Below are positions 8,691 to 18,756 of a stretch of DNA of 64,000 nucleotides, one piece after another. Below the pieces are notes generated by a model. The model made no database searches, was not told the origin of the DNA, and worked only from the letters and a program-made list of their open reading frames with translations. Origin of the DNA: Lachnospiraceae bacterium RM5 (GTDB lineage Bacteria > Bacillota > Clostridia > Lachnospirales > Lachnospiraceae); the NCBI GenBank assembly GCA_900110975.1, contig FOFK01000002.1, positions 280,503 to 344,502 on the forward strand. Reading direction: 5' to 3'. The translations under genes were made by a program, and so were the position numbers. Each line of letters starts with the position of its first letter. Within the stretch, counting starts at the first letter, position 1.

Positions 8691-9890
8691 TTAAAAGGAT
8701 ATATCCATGATATCAGAGAAATAATCTTTTGTTCCTACAATCCTTCCATTTCTATAGTATACTCTTGGAATTCTCTTTCCAAGGTCGCAGATTATTTCAT
8801 AATTAAAAGTATCTTTTGCAATTTCTGCCATTTCTTCAACAGAAATATTTTCATCTTTATCTTTTCCAATAAGTGTTACTTTATCCCCAATCTTTACGCC
8901 TTCAATATCAGATACATCAACCATAAACTGATCCATACATACTCTTCCAAGTATATGAGCTTTCTTACCATTTATAAGCACATATCCTTTATTTGAAAGA
9001 CTTCTTCTGTATCCGTCACCATATCCTACAGGAACTGTAGCAACTCTCATTTTCTTTTCTGCCACAAAAGTTCCACCATAGCTTATAGGTGTACCTTCAT
9101 CTATATCTTTTACAAATGTCACATGACTTACTAAAGAAAGTGCAGGTCTTAACTTTACACTGTTTTTATCAACTTCATCTGAAGGATAAAGTCCATACAT
9201 GGCTATTCCTGCTCTCACATTATCCATATTTGCATCTTTAATTTCCATCATTGCTGCTGAATTTGAACAATGCTTAATCTCTATCTTTATTCCTTCATTT
9301 TCAAGTTTTGCTATAAAGTTTTTAAATCTTTCCATCTGCTTATAAGTTTTATCTTTATCCTTCTCATCAGCAGTTGCAAAATGTGTAAATATGCCTTCAA
9401 TAACAACATTAGGAAGTTTGCTTATTTTCTTAATAACTTCTACACTTTCATCATTATCTTTAAATCCAATTCTTCCCATTCCTGTATCAACTTTTAAATG
9501 TATCTTTATATCTTTTTTAAGACTTACTGCCGCATCTGAAGCAGCTTTTGCCATTTCATAAGTATAGATTGCAGGTCTGATTTCAAATTCACATGCTCTC
9601 TTCATCTGCGAATCATGTGTATATCCTAAGATGTATATAGGCTTATCTATTTTATTATTTCTAAGTTCAACGCCTTCATCAATTGTTGCAACTGCAAAAG
9701 AATCAACAATATCATCCACTGTTCTTGCAACACAGACAGCTCCATGTCCATATCCGTCTGATTTTACAACGGCACTGACCTTGGTACCTTCTTTTAAATT
9801 CTTTTTAAGATTTACGATGTTATCATATATTGCATCCAAATCAATTACTGCACATACTCTGAAATATTTTTCTTCAACATTTGTATTCAT
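8691..9890 (-). CDS. alr: Alanine racemase
   Basis: A PLP enzyme converting L- to D-alanine for peptidoglycan. The 399 residues follow the family plan: an N-terminal TIM barrel with the PLP lysine in SAVVKSDGYGHGAV (about residue 43), and a C-terminal beta domain with the catalytic tyrosine region AGIAMYGLYPS upstream and CMDQFMVDVSD after it. It starts at ATG 9890 behind AAGGTG. It is the last gene of the long minus-strand unit from folC and lies 11 bp after nnr, an arrangement common in Firmicutes. Confidence 0.95.
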   Translation of the reverse strand: MNTNVEEKYFRVCAVIDLDAIYDNIVNLKKNLKEGTKVSAVVKSDGYGHGAVCVARTVDDIVDSFAVATIDEGVELRNNKIDKPIYILGYTHDSQMKRACEFEIRPAIYTYEMAKAASDAAVSLKKDIKIHLKVDTGMGRIGFKDNDESVEVIKKISKLPNVVIEGIFTHFATADEKDKDKTYKQMERFKNFIAKLENEGIKIEIKHCSNSAAMMEIKDANMDNVRAGIAMYGLYPSDEVDKNSVKLRPALSLVSHVTFVKDIDEGTPISYGGTFVAEKKMRVATVPVGYGDGYRRSLSNKGYVLINGKKAHILGRVCMDQFMVDVSDIEGVKIGDKVTLIGKDKDENISVEEMAEIAKDTFNYEIICDLGKRIPRVYYRNGRIVGTKDYFSDIMDISF

Positions 9891-9901
9891 TTTTACACCT
9901 T

Positions 9902-11431
9902 CTACTTTTTTATTTTAAATACATCTGATAATCCATATATTATATCAGATGCCATAAGACTTTCTTTTGATAATTCCATAGCTTTTAAATCACCTGCAAG
10001 TCCGTGAATAAATGCAGATAAAACAGCCGCATTCTTAACATCTAAAGTTTGTATAAGCATTGCACCTAAAATTCCTGCAAGCACATCTCCTGAACCTGCC
10101 GAAGCCATTCCTGAATTCCCACTCAGATTAATATAGGTACTGTCTCTGTCTGATATTACAGTTGTGGAATCTTTAAGCACCACCACACAATTATACTCTT
10201 TTGCAAACTCTATGGCTACCTTTAAAATATTTTCTCTTATATATTCCACATTTTTTTCATTTTTATTCCCACTATTTTTAAGTCTTTCCATTTCTTTTAT
10301 ATGCGGAGTGATAACTGTTTTTTCATGTAATTTCTTTTGCAGATTATATTTAGCTATAATATTAATTCCGTCTGCATCAATAACTGCAAAACATTTTTTA
10401 TCAAGAACTTTTTCTACAAGCTCCTTAGATTTTTCATTTACGGAAAGTCCCGGTCCTATTAAGACTACATCACTTTCATTTATTTCAAATTCATTTTCAT
10501 AATCATCTATAATACCTTCAGGAATAAGTGTTTTTAAAATACTTAAATTATTTTTATGTGTATAAACATAGGCCATACCTATTCCTGATTTCATAGCTGC
10601 AAATGAAGAAAGGTAAGCTGCTCCACTCATTTTTTCTGAGCCGGCAATTATTTTTAATTTTCCATAACTACCTTTATTCCCTGTTTCTAATCTTTTTGGA
10701 AGCTTATTTTTTAAATCATCTTTTGTAATACCCATATATACTGTATTTTCAGTCAAAATCAGATTATCTAAAGCCTTTTTATCAAAACCAATATCTGTTT
10801 TTATTATTTTTCCCGAATAATCTTTCCCCTTACATAATATAAGCCCACTCTTAATATATCCAAAAGTAAATGTTATATCTGCCTTAACACTTTCCCCGCA
10901 AACACTTCCTGAGGTTGCATTTAATCCACTTGGAACATCAAGTGCTATAACATATTTTTTACTTTCATTTATTTTTTCAATAACTTTTTTATATAATCCT
11001 TTAACTTCCCTGTTTAAACTGATACCAAATATCCCATCAACTATAACATTTCCAAATTTTATATCTGTTACTTTTTCTTCAGTATCAATATTTTCTATCT
11101 TCACACCAATATTTTCTAATATTTCTGCCTGTAATTTATTATCGGTGCTTAATTTATTCATATCCCCTGCAATATAAACATTCACATTAAATTTTTTCTG
11201 AAACATTATTCTTGCAAGACATAATGCATCTCCACCATTATTTCCAACACCTGCAATAAAAGTAAATGAAGCATTTTTAAAATTATCTGCACCCATACAT
11301 TCTTTTACAAATAATTTTTCATATACTGAATAAGCTGCTCTTTCCATTAATACAGCGGAAGGAATTTTTAAATTTTCAATACAATAACTATCTATTTTTT
11401 TACTGCCATCTGCTGTTAAAATATATTCCAT
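9902..11431 (-). CDS. nnr: Bifunctional NAD(P)H-hydrate epimerase / ADP-dependent NAD(P)H-hydrate dehydratase
   Basis: A metabolite-repair enzyme that restores damaged, hydrated NAD(P)H. The 509 residues contain an N-terminal YjeF epimerase domain (about 1-210; VGNNGGDALCLARIM and ALDVPSGLNA) and a C-terminal ribokinase-like dehydratase domain (about 230-505; GPGLSVNE, ITPHIKEMERL and NSGMASAGSGDVLAGILGAML). The usual fused form is seen and looks intact. AAGGAG precedes the ATG. It lies between rex and alr; the neighbourhood of a redox regulator fits its role in NAD(H) quality, but this is inference. Confidence 0.93.
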   Translation of the reverse strand: MEYILTADGSKKIDSYCIENLKIPSAVLMERAAYSVYEKLFVKECMGADNFKNASFTFIAGVGNNGGDALCLARIMFQKKFNVNVYIAGDMNKLSTDNKLQAEILENIGVKIENIDTEEKVTDIKFGNVIVDGIFGISLNREVKGLYKKVIEKINESKKYVIALDVPSGLNATSGSVCGESVKADITFTFGYIKSGLILCKGKDYSGKIIKTDIGFDKKALDNLILTENTVYMGITKDDLKNKLPKRLETGNKGSYGKLKIIAGSEKMSGAAYLSSFAAMKSGIGMAYVYTHKNNLSILKTLIPEGIIDDYENEFEINESDVVLIGPGLSVNEKSKELVEKVLDKKCFAVIDADGINIIAKYNLQKKLHEKTVITPHIKEMERLKNSGNKNEKNVEYIRENILKVAIEFAKEYNCVVVLKDSTTVISDRDSTYINLSGNSGMASAGSGDVLAGILGAMLIQTLDVKNAAVLSAFIHGLAGDLKAMELSKESLMASDIIYGLSDVFKIKK

Positions 11432-11446
11432 ATAAGACTCCTTAAT

Positions 11447-12103
11447 TTAATCTTCATTTTCTTTAAGACTTGAAAGATTATACGAAAGTTTCATTAAACT
11501 TTCTGACAAATGTACATTTTCAACTACTATATCCTTTGGAAGATTTAAATCTGTATGTGCAAAATTCCATATTCCTCTTATTCCATAATCATAAAGTTTT
11601 TTTGCAATAATTACAGCCTCAGTTTTTGGTATTGTAAGTACTGCAATTTCTATATCATTTTCTTTTATAAATTCTTTTAAATTATCCATAGGCTGAATAA
11701 CAAGACCTTTTACATCTTTCCCTATTAATTCAGGATTCTTATCGAATAAACCTTTTACTACAAATCCTCTTTTTTGGAAATTCGAATAATTTGCAAGGGC
11801 TCTTCCTAAATTTCCTGAACCAATTATTAACATATTATGTTCCTTATCAACACCAAGGATTACACCTATTTCAGCATATAATCTTTTTACATTATATCCA
11901 TATCCGGTCTGTCCAAATCCACCAAAATTATTAAGATCCTGCCTGATTTGTGATGCTGTAATATTCATTTTCTCACTTAACTCTTTTGATGATATTCTCT
12001 CAGTTTCAGCTTCAATAAGTTCACCTAAATATCTGTAATATCTTGGAAGCCTTGAAATAACTGCCTTTGAAATATTTTTATTATTAGTCTTAGAATCACT
12101 CAT
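11447..12103 (-). CDS. rex: Redox-sensing transcriptional repressor Rex
   Basis: A dimeric repressor that senses the NADH/NAD+ ratio and controls fermentation and reductive pathways. The 218 residues have an N-terminal winged helix (RLPRYYRYLGEL, then SSKELSEKMNITASQIRQDL near 38-58, and FGGFGQTGYGYNV) and a C-terminal Rossmann domain with IIGSGNLGRALANY near 92-105. The C-terminal helix needed for domain swapping (LSESLMKLSYNLSSLK) is present. Its ATG overlaps the hemZ stop by one base, so it should be translated with HemZ. I did not find a convincing Rex operator nearby. Confidence 0.95.
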   Translation of the reverse strand: MSDSKTNNKNISKAVISRLPRYYRYLGELIEAETERISSKELSEKMNITASQIRQDLNNFGGFGQTGYGYNVKRLYAEIGVILGVDKEHNMLIIGSGNLGRALANYSNFQKRGFVVKGLFDKNPELIGKDVKGLVIQPMDNLKEFIKENDIEIAVLTIPKTEAVIIAKKLYDYGIRGIWNFAHTDLNLPKDIVVENVHLSESLMKLSYNLSSLKENED

Positions 12104-13563
12104 TAAATAATTCCCTTTCTATCTATCATCTCATCAATTCTGTCTATATAAACATCAACATTTTTTACATTTTCAATTCTTTTAATCTGCGTTTCCATCC
12201 CATCATCAGTATATTTAACAAGCTTCGTTGAAGCACCTGCTCCACATGCTATAATATCATGTTTTTCCTCCATGATAAGCATATTATATATCCCTTCCAT
12301 TCCATCCTTTGCAAAGCCTGTATTCTCAAGATTCCCCTTCATATTCTTCTGTCTGTACAGATAATATGGATAAAGGCCCATTTTTCCAGCATATTCATGT
12401 GTTATATCCATTATCTCATCAGAATTATCAAAAGATAAATGAGCATAATCACCCTTAAACATATTAAGTCTTGCTGCTCTTTTTAAAGCAAGTGAATGAA
12501 TGGTAAGACTTTCAGGCTTAAGCTCTAATAACTTTTCCATATTATTTCTTACATCTTCACTGTTTTCATTTGGTAGTCCAAGAATAAAATCCGTATTTAT
12601 ATTATTAAAACCTGCTTTCCTTGCCATTTCAAAAGCATTATAAAAATCTTCCACAGTATGTCTTCTTCCTATAATTTTTAAAGTTTCATCTTTTAAAGTC
12701 TGTGGATTTATTGATATTCTGCTGACTCCATGATTTTTCATAACTATTAATTTTTCCATTGTAATGCTGTCAGGTCTTCCTGATTCAACACAAAACTCTT
12801 TTACATTACTTAAATCAAATAATTCTTCAATGTTTGTAAGTAAGAAATCAAGCTGTTTATCTGTAATACTTGTGGGAGTTCCACCTCCTATATAAACAGA
12901 ACTTAATTTTTTTCCTTTTCTTTTTTCTGCTACTGCTTTAAGTTCCAAAACAAGTGCATTTAAATAATCATCAACCTTATCTTTAAATGCAGTTATGGAA
13001 TAAGATGTAAATGAGCAATAAAGGCAGGTACTTGGACAAAAAGGAATTCCAATATAAAGACTATATTCATTCTTATAATCAAAACTGTTAAATATTTTTA
13101 TTTCCCTTTTTGAAATTTCTGTTGCAATCTTTGCCTTCTTTTCAGAAATATAATAATTTTTCTTAACATAGTCTATAACTTCTTCTTCGCTCAAATTATT
13201 TTCCAAAAGATTTGTGGTAATCTTTGTAGGTCTTATTCCTGATAAAGTTCCCCAAAGCAAAGTCTTATTTGTATATTTTGAAAGAATATCATAAAGATCC
13301 CTCTTCAAAATATTTTTAGTTTCTTTCCTGTCATATTCACCATTACCATCATATGCGCAGGAAGATTTTTTTTCATCAATCACATTTCCATTTTCTTTTA
13401 AAACCATATGTAAATTTTCATAATTAAAGCCACACTCTAAAATAAGTCTGGCTTCGTTTTCCAATTTATTTGTAACAGTTTCTTCTTCAGGAAAAAAACT
13501 CCTTATCAGTCCCTGAATATCATATTCAAAATCATTATTAAGAACATATTTAATTAAAATCAT
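12103..13563 (-). CDS. hemZ: HemZ-type coproporphyrinogen dehydrogenase (radical SAM)
   Basis: An oxygen-independent coproporphyrinogen III dehydrogenase-like radical SAM protein. A HemZ-type N-terminal region (about 1-150) precedes the radical SAM core with the CxxxCxxC cluster motif in CPSTCLYCSFTSYS (near 170-183) and the glycine-rich VYIGGGTPTS. No other haem genes are in the window, so its substrate here is uncertain. I start it at the inner ATG (13563): AGAGG lies seven bases before it, while the upstream ATG at 13578 overlaps that ribosome binding site. It overlaps the MBL hydrolase gene by 14 bases. Confidence 0.88.
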   Translation of the reverse strand: MILIKYVLNNDFEYDIQGLIRSFFPEEETVTNKLENEARLILECGFNYENLHMVLKENGNVIDEKKSSCAYDGNGEYDRKETKNILKRDLYDILSKYTNKTLLWGTLSGIRPTKITTNLLENNLSEEEVIDYVKKNYYISEKKAKIATEISKREIKIFNSFDYKNEYSLYIGIPFCPSTCLYCSFTSYSITAFKDKVDDYLNALVLELKAVAEKRKGKKLSSVYIGGGTPTSITDKQLDFLLTNIEELFDLSNVKEFCVESGRPDSITMEKLIVMKNHGVSRISINPQTLKDETLKIIGRRHTVEDFYNAFEMARKAGFNNINTDFILGLPNENSEDVRNNMEKLLELKPESLTIHSLALKRAARLNMFKGDYAHLSFDNSDEIMDITHEYAGKMGLYPYYLYRQKNMKGNLENTGFAKDGMEGIYNMLIMEEKHDIIACGAGASTKLVKYTDDGMETQIKRIENVKNVDVYIDRIDEMIDRKGII

Positions 13564-14176
13564 AATATATCCTCTCATCTTTTATTGTAGTAGATGATTC
13601 ATGTCCGGGATATACTTTTGTTTCACCATCCAGAACAAGAAGTTTATTTTTTATTGAATCCATAAGGGCATTTAAATTACCTGTTGGAAAATCATATCTT
13701 CCATAAGATCCATTAAACATTGTATCCCCACTAAATAAAATTTTTTCATCTTCAAGATAAAAACATATACCACCTTTTGTATGTCCAGGCGTATGAATAA
13801 CCTTAAATTTTAGTCCGATAAGTTCAAATGTACTTCCATCATTTAAAGGCACATCAACATCTACAACTGTATAATCACCAAACATTGTAGATAAATTTTT
13901 TCTATCATCTTTAAGCACATCTTCTTCATCTTTACCCGCGTAAATGTCAATATGATATCTGGCTTTTAAATAATTAGCTCCTCCCATATGATCATAATGA
14001 CCATGTGTTAAGAAAATCCCCTTTGGAGTAAGATTCATATCATCTATAGTTTTTTCAATAATTTTTTCATCTCCTCCGGGATCTATAATAACCGCTTCTT
14101 TTAATTCATTATTTATAACAATATAGCAGTTTGTTCCTATAGGTGCCACATTTAATTTTTTTATACTTAAATCCAT
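13550..14176 (-). CDS. MBL-fold metallo-hydrolase, glyoxalase II-like
   Basis: A 208-residue zinc-dependent hydrolase of the metallo-beta-lactamase fold. The metal-binding motif THGHYDHMGG is near residues 57-66, with HTPGHTKGGICFYL, FSGDTMFNGSYGRYDFP and a final YPGHESSTT carrying further ligands. It resembles hydroxyacylglutathione hydrolase-type enzymes, but Clostridia usually lack glutathione, so the natural substrate is open. It is placed between rel and hemZ with a 20-bp gap upstream and a 14-base overlap downstream, so it is cotranscribed with both. Confidence 0.88.
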   Translation of the reverse strand: MDLSIKKLNVAPIGTNCYIVINNELKEAVIIDPGGDEKIIEKTIDDMNLTPKGIFLTHGHYDHMGGANYLKARYHIDIYAGKDEEDVLKDDRKNLSTMFGDYTVVDVDVPLNDGSTFELIGLKFKVIHTPGHTKGGICFYLEDEKILFSGDTMFNGSYGRYDFPTGNLNALMDSIKNKLLVLDGETKVYPGHESSTTIKDERIYYDFN

Positions 14177-14196
14177 AATAAAACCTGTAATTATCT

Positions 14197-16539
14197 TTAA
14201 TTTCTCTTAATATCAACAACACTTTCAATATTTCTCATTTTATCTATAAGTTTATTAAGCTCTTCCGTAGAACCTATTTCAAAACTCATGGAAATAGTTG
14301 CAAGTCCCTGTTTATTGATACGAACGTTCATACTTGTAACATCAAGTTCTTTTTCTGTTGTAATCTTGGCAATATCAGCAAGAATTCCCATTCTGTTATT
14401 TGCATAAATATTAATTCTTGCCATATATTTATCTTTACTTTTAACTTCGCCTTTCTCCCAGTCAGCTTCAATAATTCTCGCCCTGTCCATTTCAGGAAGT
14501 CCAAGAATATTTATACAGTCGGATCTGTGAATTGATATTCCTCTTCCTCTTGTAATAAATCCGACTATTTCATCTCCCGGTACAGGATTACAGCATTTTG
14601 AAAATCTTACTGAAAGATCATGAACACCTTTAACACTGATTCCACCTTTTGATTTTGAAATCGTAGGTTTTTCTTTACTCTTAACATCTTCTAAGATTTC
14701 TTCATCAGTGATTTCTCTTGCATGTTTCTTCTCATATTCTTCAATAAGCTTATTAACTACCTGACCTTCTTTTAAACCACCATGTCCAATAGATGCAAGA
14801 ACAGAATTCCAATCCTTGAATCCATATTTTTTCATAACATTATCAGTAAATTCAGTTTTAATAAGGTCTGATAAAACAATGGACTTAGACTTACAATATT
14901 TTTCAAGCATATCCTTGCCCTTCATAATATTGTCTTCTTTAAGTTCTGATCTGAACCACTGATTAATCTTATTTTTTGCCTGTGTACTTTTAACAAGGCC
15001 TAACCAGTCCCTGCTTGGTCCTTTAGAATTCTGGGATGTAACAATCTCAATTCTGTCACCATTTTGAATTGTATAATCTATCGGTACCATCTTACCATTA
15101 GCTCTTGCGCCAATCATTTTATTTCCAACAGCACTATGGATGGAATAAGCAAAATCAATTGGAGTAGAGCCTTTTGGAAGATTCTTTACATCACCTTGTG
15201 GTGTAAAACAAAATACATTTTCAGAAAAAAGATTAAGATCTGATTTTAATAATGACATAAATTCTTTATTATCTGACATATCTTTCTGCCATTCAAGAAT
15301 CTGTCTTAACCAGCTCATCTTCTCTTCTTCATTTCTTGATGTATTATTTCCATCAATATCTTCTTTATATTTCCAATGGGCAGCGATACCGTATTCAGCT
15401 ATTCTATGCATTTCATAGGTTCTTATCTGGATTTCAAAAGGAATACCTGATGGTCCGATAAGTGTTGTATGAAGGGACTGATACATATTTGGCTTTGGCA
15501 TGGCAATATAATCCTTAACACGTCCCGGTATTGGCTTATACATTTCATGTATGATACCAAGTGCCGAATAACACTCTATAAGGTTTGAAGTGATAATTCT
15601 TACTGCAAAGATATCATATATCTGGTCAAACTCTTTATTTTTATTGACCATCTTTTTATAAATACTGAATAAGTGCTTTACTCTTCCGTCAACTTCACAT
15701 TCAATGCCGGCCTTATCCATTCTTTCTTTTACTTCTTCAATAATGTTTTCTATGAATTTTTCTCTATGGGATTTTTTTTCATCAATTTTTGCTTTTAAAT
15801 CATAATAAACTTCCGGTTTAAGATATTTTAAAGCTAAATCATCTAATTCAATCTTAATTTTGGAAATACCTAACCTTTGGGCAATAGGTGCATATATTTC
15901 CATTGTCTCTCTTGATTTTTCTATCTGCTTTGTAGGCGACTGATACTGCATGGTTCTCATGTTATGCAGTCTGTCGGCAAGTTTAATAAGAATTACTCTG
16001 ATATCCTTTGCCATTGCAAGAAACATTTTTCTTAAATTTTCTGCCTGTAATTCAACTTTATCATGTTCGTAGGATATCTGGGTAAGTTTTGTAACACCAT
16101 CTACAAGTAAAGAAACTTCTTCGCCAAACTCTCTTGCAACATCTTCATTTGTCATAATTGTATCTTCTACAACATCATGTAAAAGACCTGCAACAATTGT
16201 TTCTTTATCAAGTTCTAATTCTGCAAGAATAATTGCAACAGAAACAGGATGTATAATATATGGCTCACCTGATTTTCTCTTCTGGTTCTCATGTGCTTTA
16301 TATGCACATCTATAAGCCTTCTGAATCATTGTAGTATCAGTTGAAGGATGATACTTATGAATAGACGTAATAAGCTGTGAAAAAAGCTTATCAGGATCAT
16401 CAAAATCCTTCTCTTCCTTCACTTCATGCTCTTCTTCCATATGCTTTGGTATAGCAATCTTTGCATCAGACACATTATCCAATTTTTCATTTTCATCCAA
16501 AGTATTTTCTAATAAGTCTTTATTTACTATATCACTCAT
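14197..16539 (-). CDS. rel: Bifunctional (p)ppGpp synthetase/hydrolase Rel (RelA/SpoT)
   Basis: The long RSH enzyme that makes and degrades the alarmone (p)ppGpp. About 780 residues in the standard order: HD hydrolase (HPVSVAIILAELELDKETIV, then LLHDVVEDT), synthetase (YQSLHTTLIGPSG and FEIQIRTYEMHRIAEYGIAAHW), TGS (FCFTPQGDVKNLPKGSTPIDFAY), a Zn/Cys region (SKCCNPVPGDEIVGF) and a C-terminal ACT domain. Both catalytic halves look intact. I take the second ATG (16539) because GGGTGAT lies just before it. It follows ppk1 by roughly 85-100 bp in the same direction, which groups stringent response and polyphosphate functions. Confidence 0.95.
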   Translation of the reverse strand: MSDIVNKDLLENTLDENEKLDNVSDAKIAIPKHMEEEHEVKEEKDFDDPDKLFSQLITSIHKYHPSTDTTMIQKAYRCAYKAHENQKRKSGEPYIIHPVSVAIILAELELDKETIVAGLLHDVVEDTIMTNEDVAREFGEEVSLLVDGVTKLTQISYEHDKVELQAENLRKMFLAMAKDIRVILIKLADRLHNMRTMQYQSPTKQIEKSRETMEIYAPIAQRLGISKIKIELDDLALKYLKPEVYYDLKAKIDEKKSHREKFIENIIEEVKERMDKAGIECEVDGRVKHLFSIYKKMVNKNKEFDQIYDIFAVRIITSNLIECYSALGIIHEMYKPIPGRVKDYIAMPKPNMYQSLHTTLIGPSGIPFEIQIRTYEMHRIAEYGIAAHWKYKEDIDGNNTSRNEEEKMSWLRQILEWQKDMSDNKEFMSLLKSDLNLFSENVFCFTPQGDVKNLPKGSTPIDFAYSIHSAVGNKMIGARANGKMVPIDYTIQNGDRIEIVTSQNSKGPSRDWLGLVKSTQAKNKINQWFRSELKEDNIMKGKDMLEKYCKSKSIVLSDLIKTEFTDNVMKKYGFKDWNSVLASIGHGGLKEGQVVNKLIEEYEKKHAREITDEEILEDVKSKEKPTISKSKGGISVKGVHDLSVRFSKCCNPVPGDEIVGFITRGRGISIHRSDCINILGLPEMDRARIIEADWEKGEVKSKDKYMARINIYANNRMGILADIAKITTEKELDVTSMNVRINKQGLATISMSFEIGSTEELNKLIDKMRNIESVVDIKRN

Positions 16540-16636
16540 ATTATCACCCATTCCTAGTACAAATTTTTACAGATAATTTAAATTTTATTATATCGTTAAA
16601 TGCCTTAATATTCAACAATCAAAACAATAAACATTA

Positions 16637-18733
16637 CTACATATGTGTCTTTTTAATAAATCTTTTTGTTTTTTCTTTTGTTTTTGTATTAATCAGATTT
16701 TTATAATAATCTTTAAAATAATCCTGAGCTGATAATATTTCTCTTCCCCTTTTATCAACTTTTGAATATGTATCATTATCTAAAACATATGCTTTTTTAG
16801 TGTCTTTTAAATAAATATCAAGTATTTCCTTTACTTCATTTTTTAACTTTTCATCTTCCACAGGAAATAAAATTTCTACTCTTTTATCTAAATTTCTTGG
16901 CATCCAGTCTGCACTTGCAAGGTATACTTCTTCACTTCCTCCATTTGCAAAATAAAATATTCTGCTATGCTCAAGAAATGTTCCGACTATTGAGTAAACT
17001 TCAATATTTTCAGAAACTGATTCTATATTTGTTTTTAAACAACAAATACCTCTTACTATTAGTTTTATTTTTACACCTGCATTAGAAGCATCATAAAGCA
17101 AAGATATTATTTCTTTATCACAAAGAGAATTCATCTTTGCAATAATCAATGCATCCTTTCCTTCTTTCGCATTTTTTATTTCACGATTAATAAGATAAAC
17201 AAATTTTTTTCTAAGCCAGAAAGGTGCAAGTGTTAATTTATTCCATTTCTTTGGTTCCGAATAACCAGAAATCATATTAAATGCCGCAGTTGCATCTTCA
17301 CCAACCGACTCTTTACAGGTTAAAAGTCCCATATCAGTATATAATTTTGCGGTGGCATCATTATAATTTCCTGTTCCTAAATGAACATATCTGACAATGC
17401 CTTCCTCTTCCCTTCTGACAACCATCGTAATCTTACTGTGTGTTTTTAATCCCACAAGACCATATATTACATGACATCCGTATTTTTCAAGCATTTTTGC
17501 CCATTGAATATTATGTTCTTCATCAAATCTTGCCTTCAATTCAACAAGAACAGTAACCTGTTTTCCATTTTCTGCTGCCTTTGCAAGTGATGCAATAATA
17601 GGTGAATTGCCACTTACTCTGTACAATGTCTGCTTTATAGCAAGAACATCCGGGTCTTTTGCCGCTTCATCAATAAATCTGACAACAGGTTCAAAAGACT
17701 CATATGGATGATGAAGTAATATATCACCCATTTTTATTCTGTCAAAAATATTTTCATCATCTTTTATCATATGCGGTCTTACAGGTATATACTTCTTTTC
17801 TTTTAAGCCATCATTATCACATATATCATAAAATTTCATTAAAAATGTAAGGTCTATAGGCCCTTTTATATTATATACAGCCTTTTGCTCTACATTTAAT
17901 TCTTTCTTTAAAAACTTAAGAATTTTTACATCTGCCTTATCTTCAATTTCAAGTCTGATAACAGCTCCCCACTGTCTCTTTTTTATCTGCTTTTCAATTT
18001 CAGTAAGCAGGTCAGAAGCTTCATCTTCATCTATACTTAAGTCTGCATTTCTTGTAATTCTGTATGGATACGCCCCAACAATCTCATAATTGCTAAATAA
18101 TTTTTTTATATTTCTTTCAATAATCTGATCGGTTAAAATGTATTTCTTTACATCATCATTTGCCACCAGTTCAAATATTCTTGGCACTACCTGTGGCACT
18201 GAAACAGTTGCAAATTCATTTTTCTTATCTTTTCCTTTCAAAAGGACACAAATATTTAAAGACTTATTTCTGATAAGTGGAAATGGTCTTGACTTATCAA
18301 CCGCCATAGGTGTAAGGATTGGAAATAATATTTCATCAAAATATTCATCTGCAATCTTACATTCTTTCTCACTCATTTCTTCATGATGCGAATAAATAAC
18401 AATCCCATTTTCTTTTAATTTAGGAAGAAGTGTCCTGTTTAAAATACTATATTGTTTCACTGCAAATTCATGAGTTTTTTCATATAAGCTGTCTAACTGC
18501 ATTTTAGGAGTCATTCCTGATAAATCTTTTTTGTTATACTTTACATCCACCATATCCTTTAAAGATGCGACCCTGACCATAAAAAACTCATCTAAATTTG
18601 ATGCTGTAATACTTAAAAACTTAATTTTTTCTAAAAGCTTATTATCCTTTTCCTTTGTCTCAAGTAAAATTCTTTCATTAAATTTTAACCATGATAATTC
18701 TCTGTTTATAAAACAATTTTCCGGATATATCAT
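16637..18733 (-). CDS. ppk1: Polyphosphate kinase 1
   Basis: Makes and uses inorganic polyphosphate with ATP. About 698 residues with the family order: N-terminal helical domain (NRELSWLKFNERILLE at the start), head domain, and two PLD-like catalytic domains. The autophosphorylated His is expected in VIYGLVGLKTHSKITMVVRR (near 430), with the second catalytic motif around VGTFLEHSRIFYF. The start at 18733 has GGGGTG four to five bases upstream; the longer frame start at 18748 has none. It follows the Ppx/GppA-like gene after about 20 bp, so the polymer-making and polymer-degrading candidates are cotranscribed. Confidence 0.95.
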   Translation of the reverse strand: MIYPENCFINRELSWLKFNERILLETKEKDNKLLEKIKFLSITASNLDEFFMVRVASLKDMVDVKYNKKDLSGMTPKMQLDSLYEKTHEFAVKQYSILNRTLLPKLKENGIVIYSHHEEMSEKECKIADEYFDEILFPILTPMAVDKSRPFPLIRNKSLNICVLLKGKDKKNEFATVSVPQVVPRIFELVANDDVKKYILTDQIIERNIKKLFSNYEIVGAYPYRITRNADLSIDEDEASDLLTEIEKQIKKRQWGAVIRLEIEDKADVKILKFLKKELNVEQKAVYNIKGPIDLTFLMKFYDICDNDGLKEKKYIPVRPHMIKDDENIFDRIKMGDILLHHPYESFEPVVRFIDEAAKDPDVLAIKQTLYRVSGNSPIIASLAKAAENGKQVTVLVELKARFDEEHNIQWAKMLEKYGCHVIYGLVGLKTHSKITMVVRREEEGIVRYVHLGTGNYNDATAKLYTDMGLLTCKESVGEDATAAFNMISGYSEPKKWNKLTLAPFWLRKKFVYLINREIKNAKEGKDALIIAKMNSLCDKEIISLLYDASNAGVKIKLIVRGICCLKTNIESVSENIEVYSIVGTFLEHSRIFYFANGGSEEVYLASADWMPRNLDKRVEILFPVEDEKLKNEVKEILDIYLKDTKKAYVLDNDTYSKVDKRGREILSAQDYFKDYYKNLINTKTKEKTKRFIKKTHM

Positions 18734-18756
18734 ATTCTCACCCCGCATTTATATCA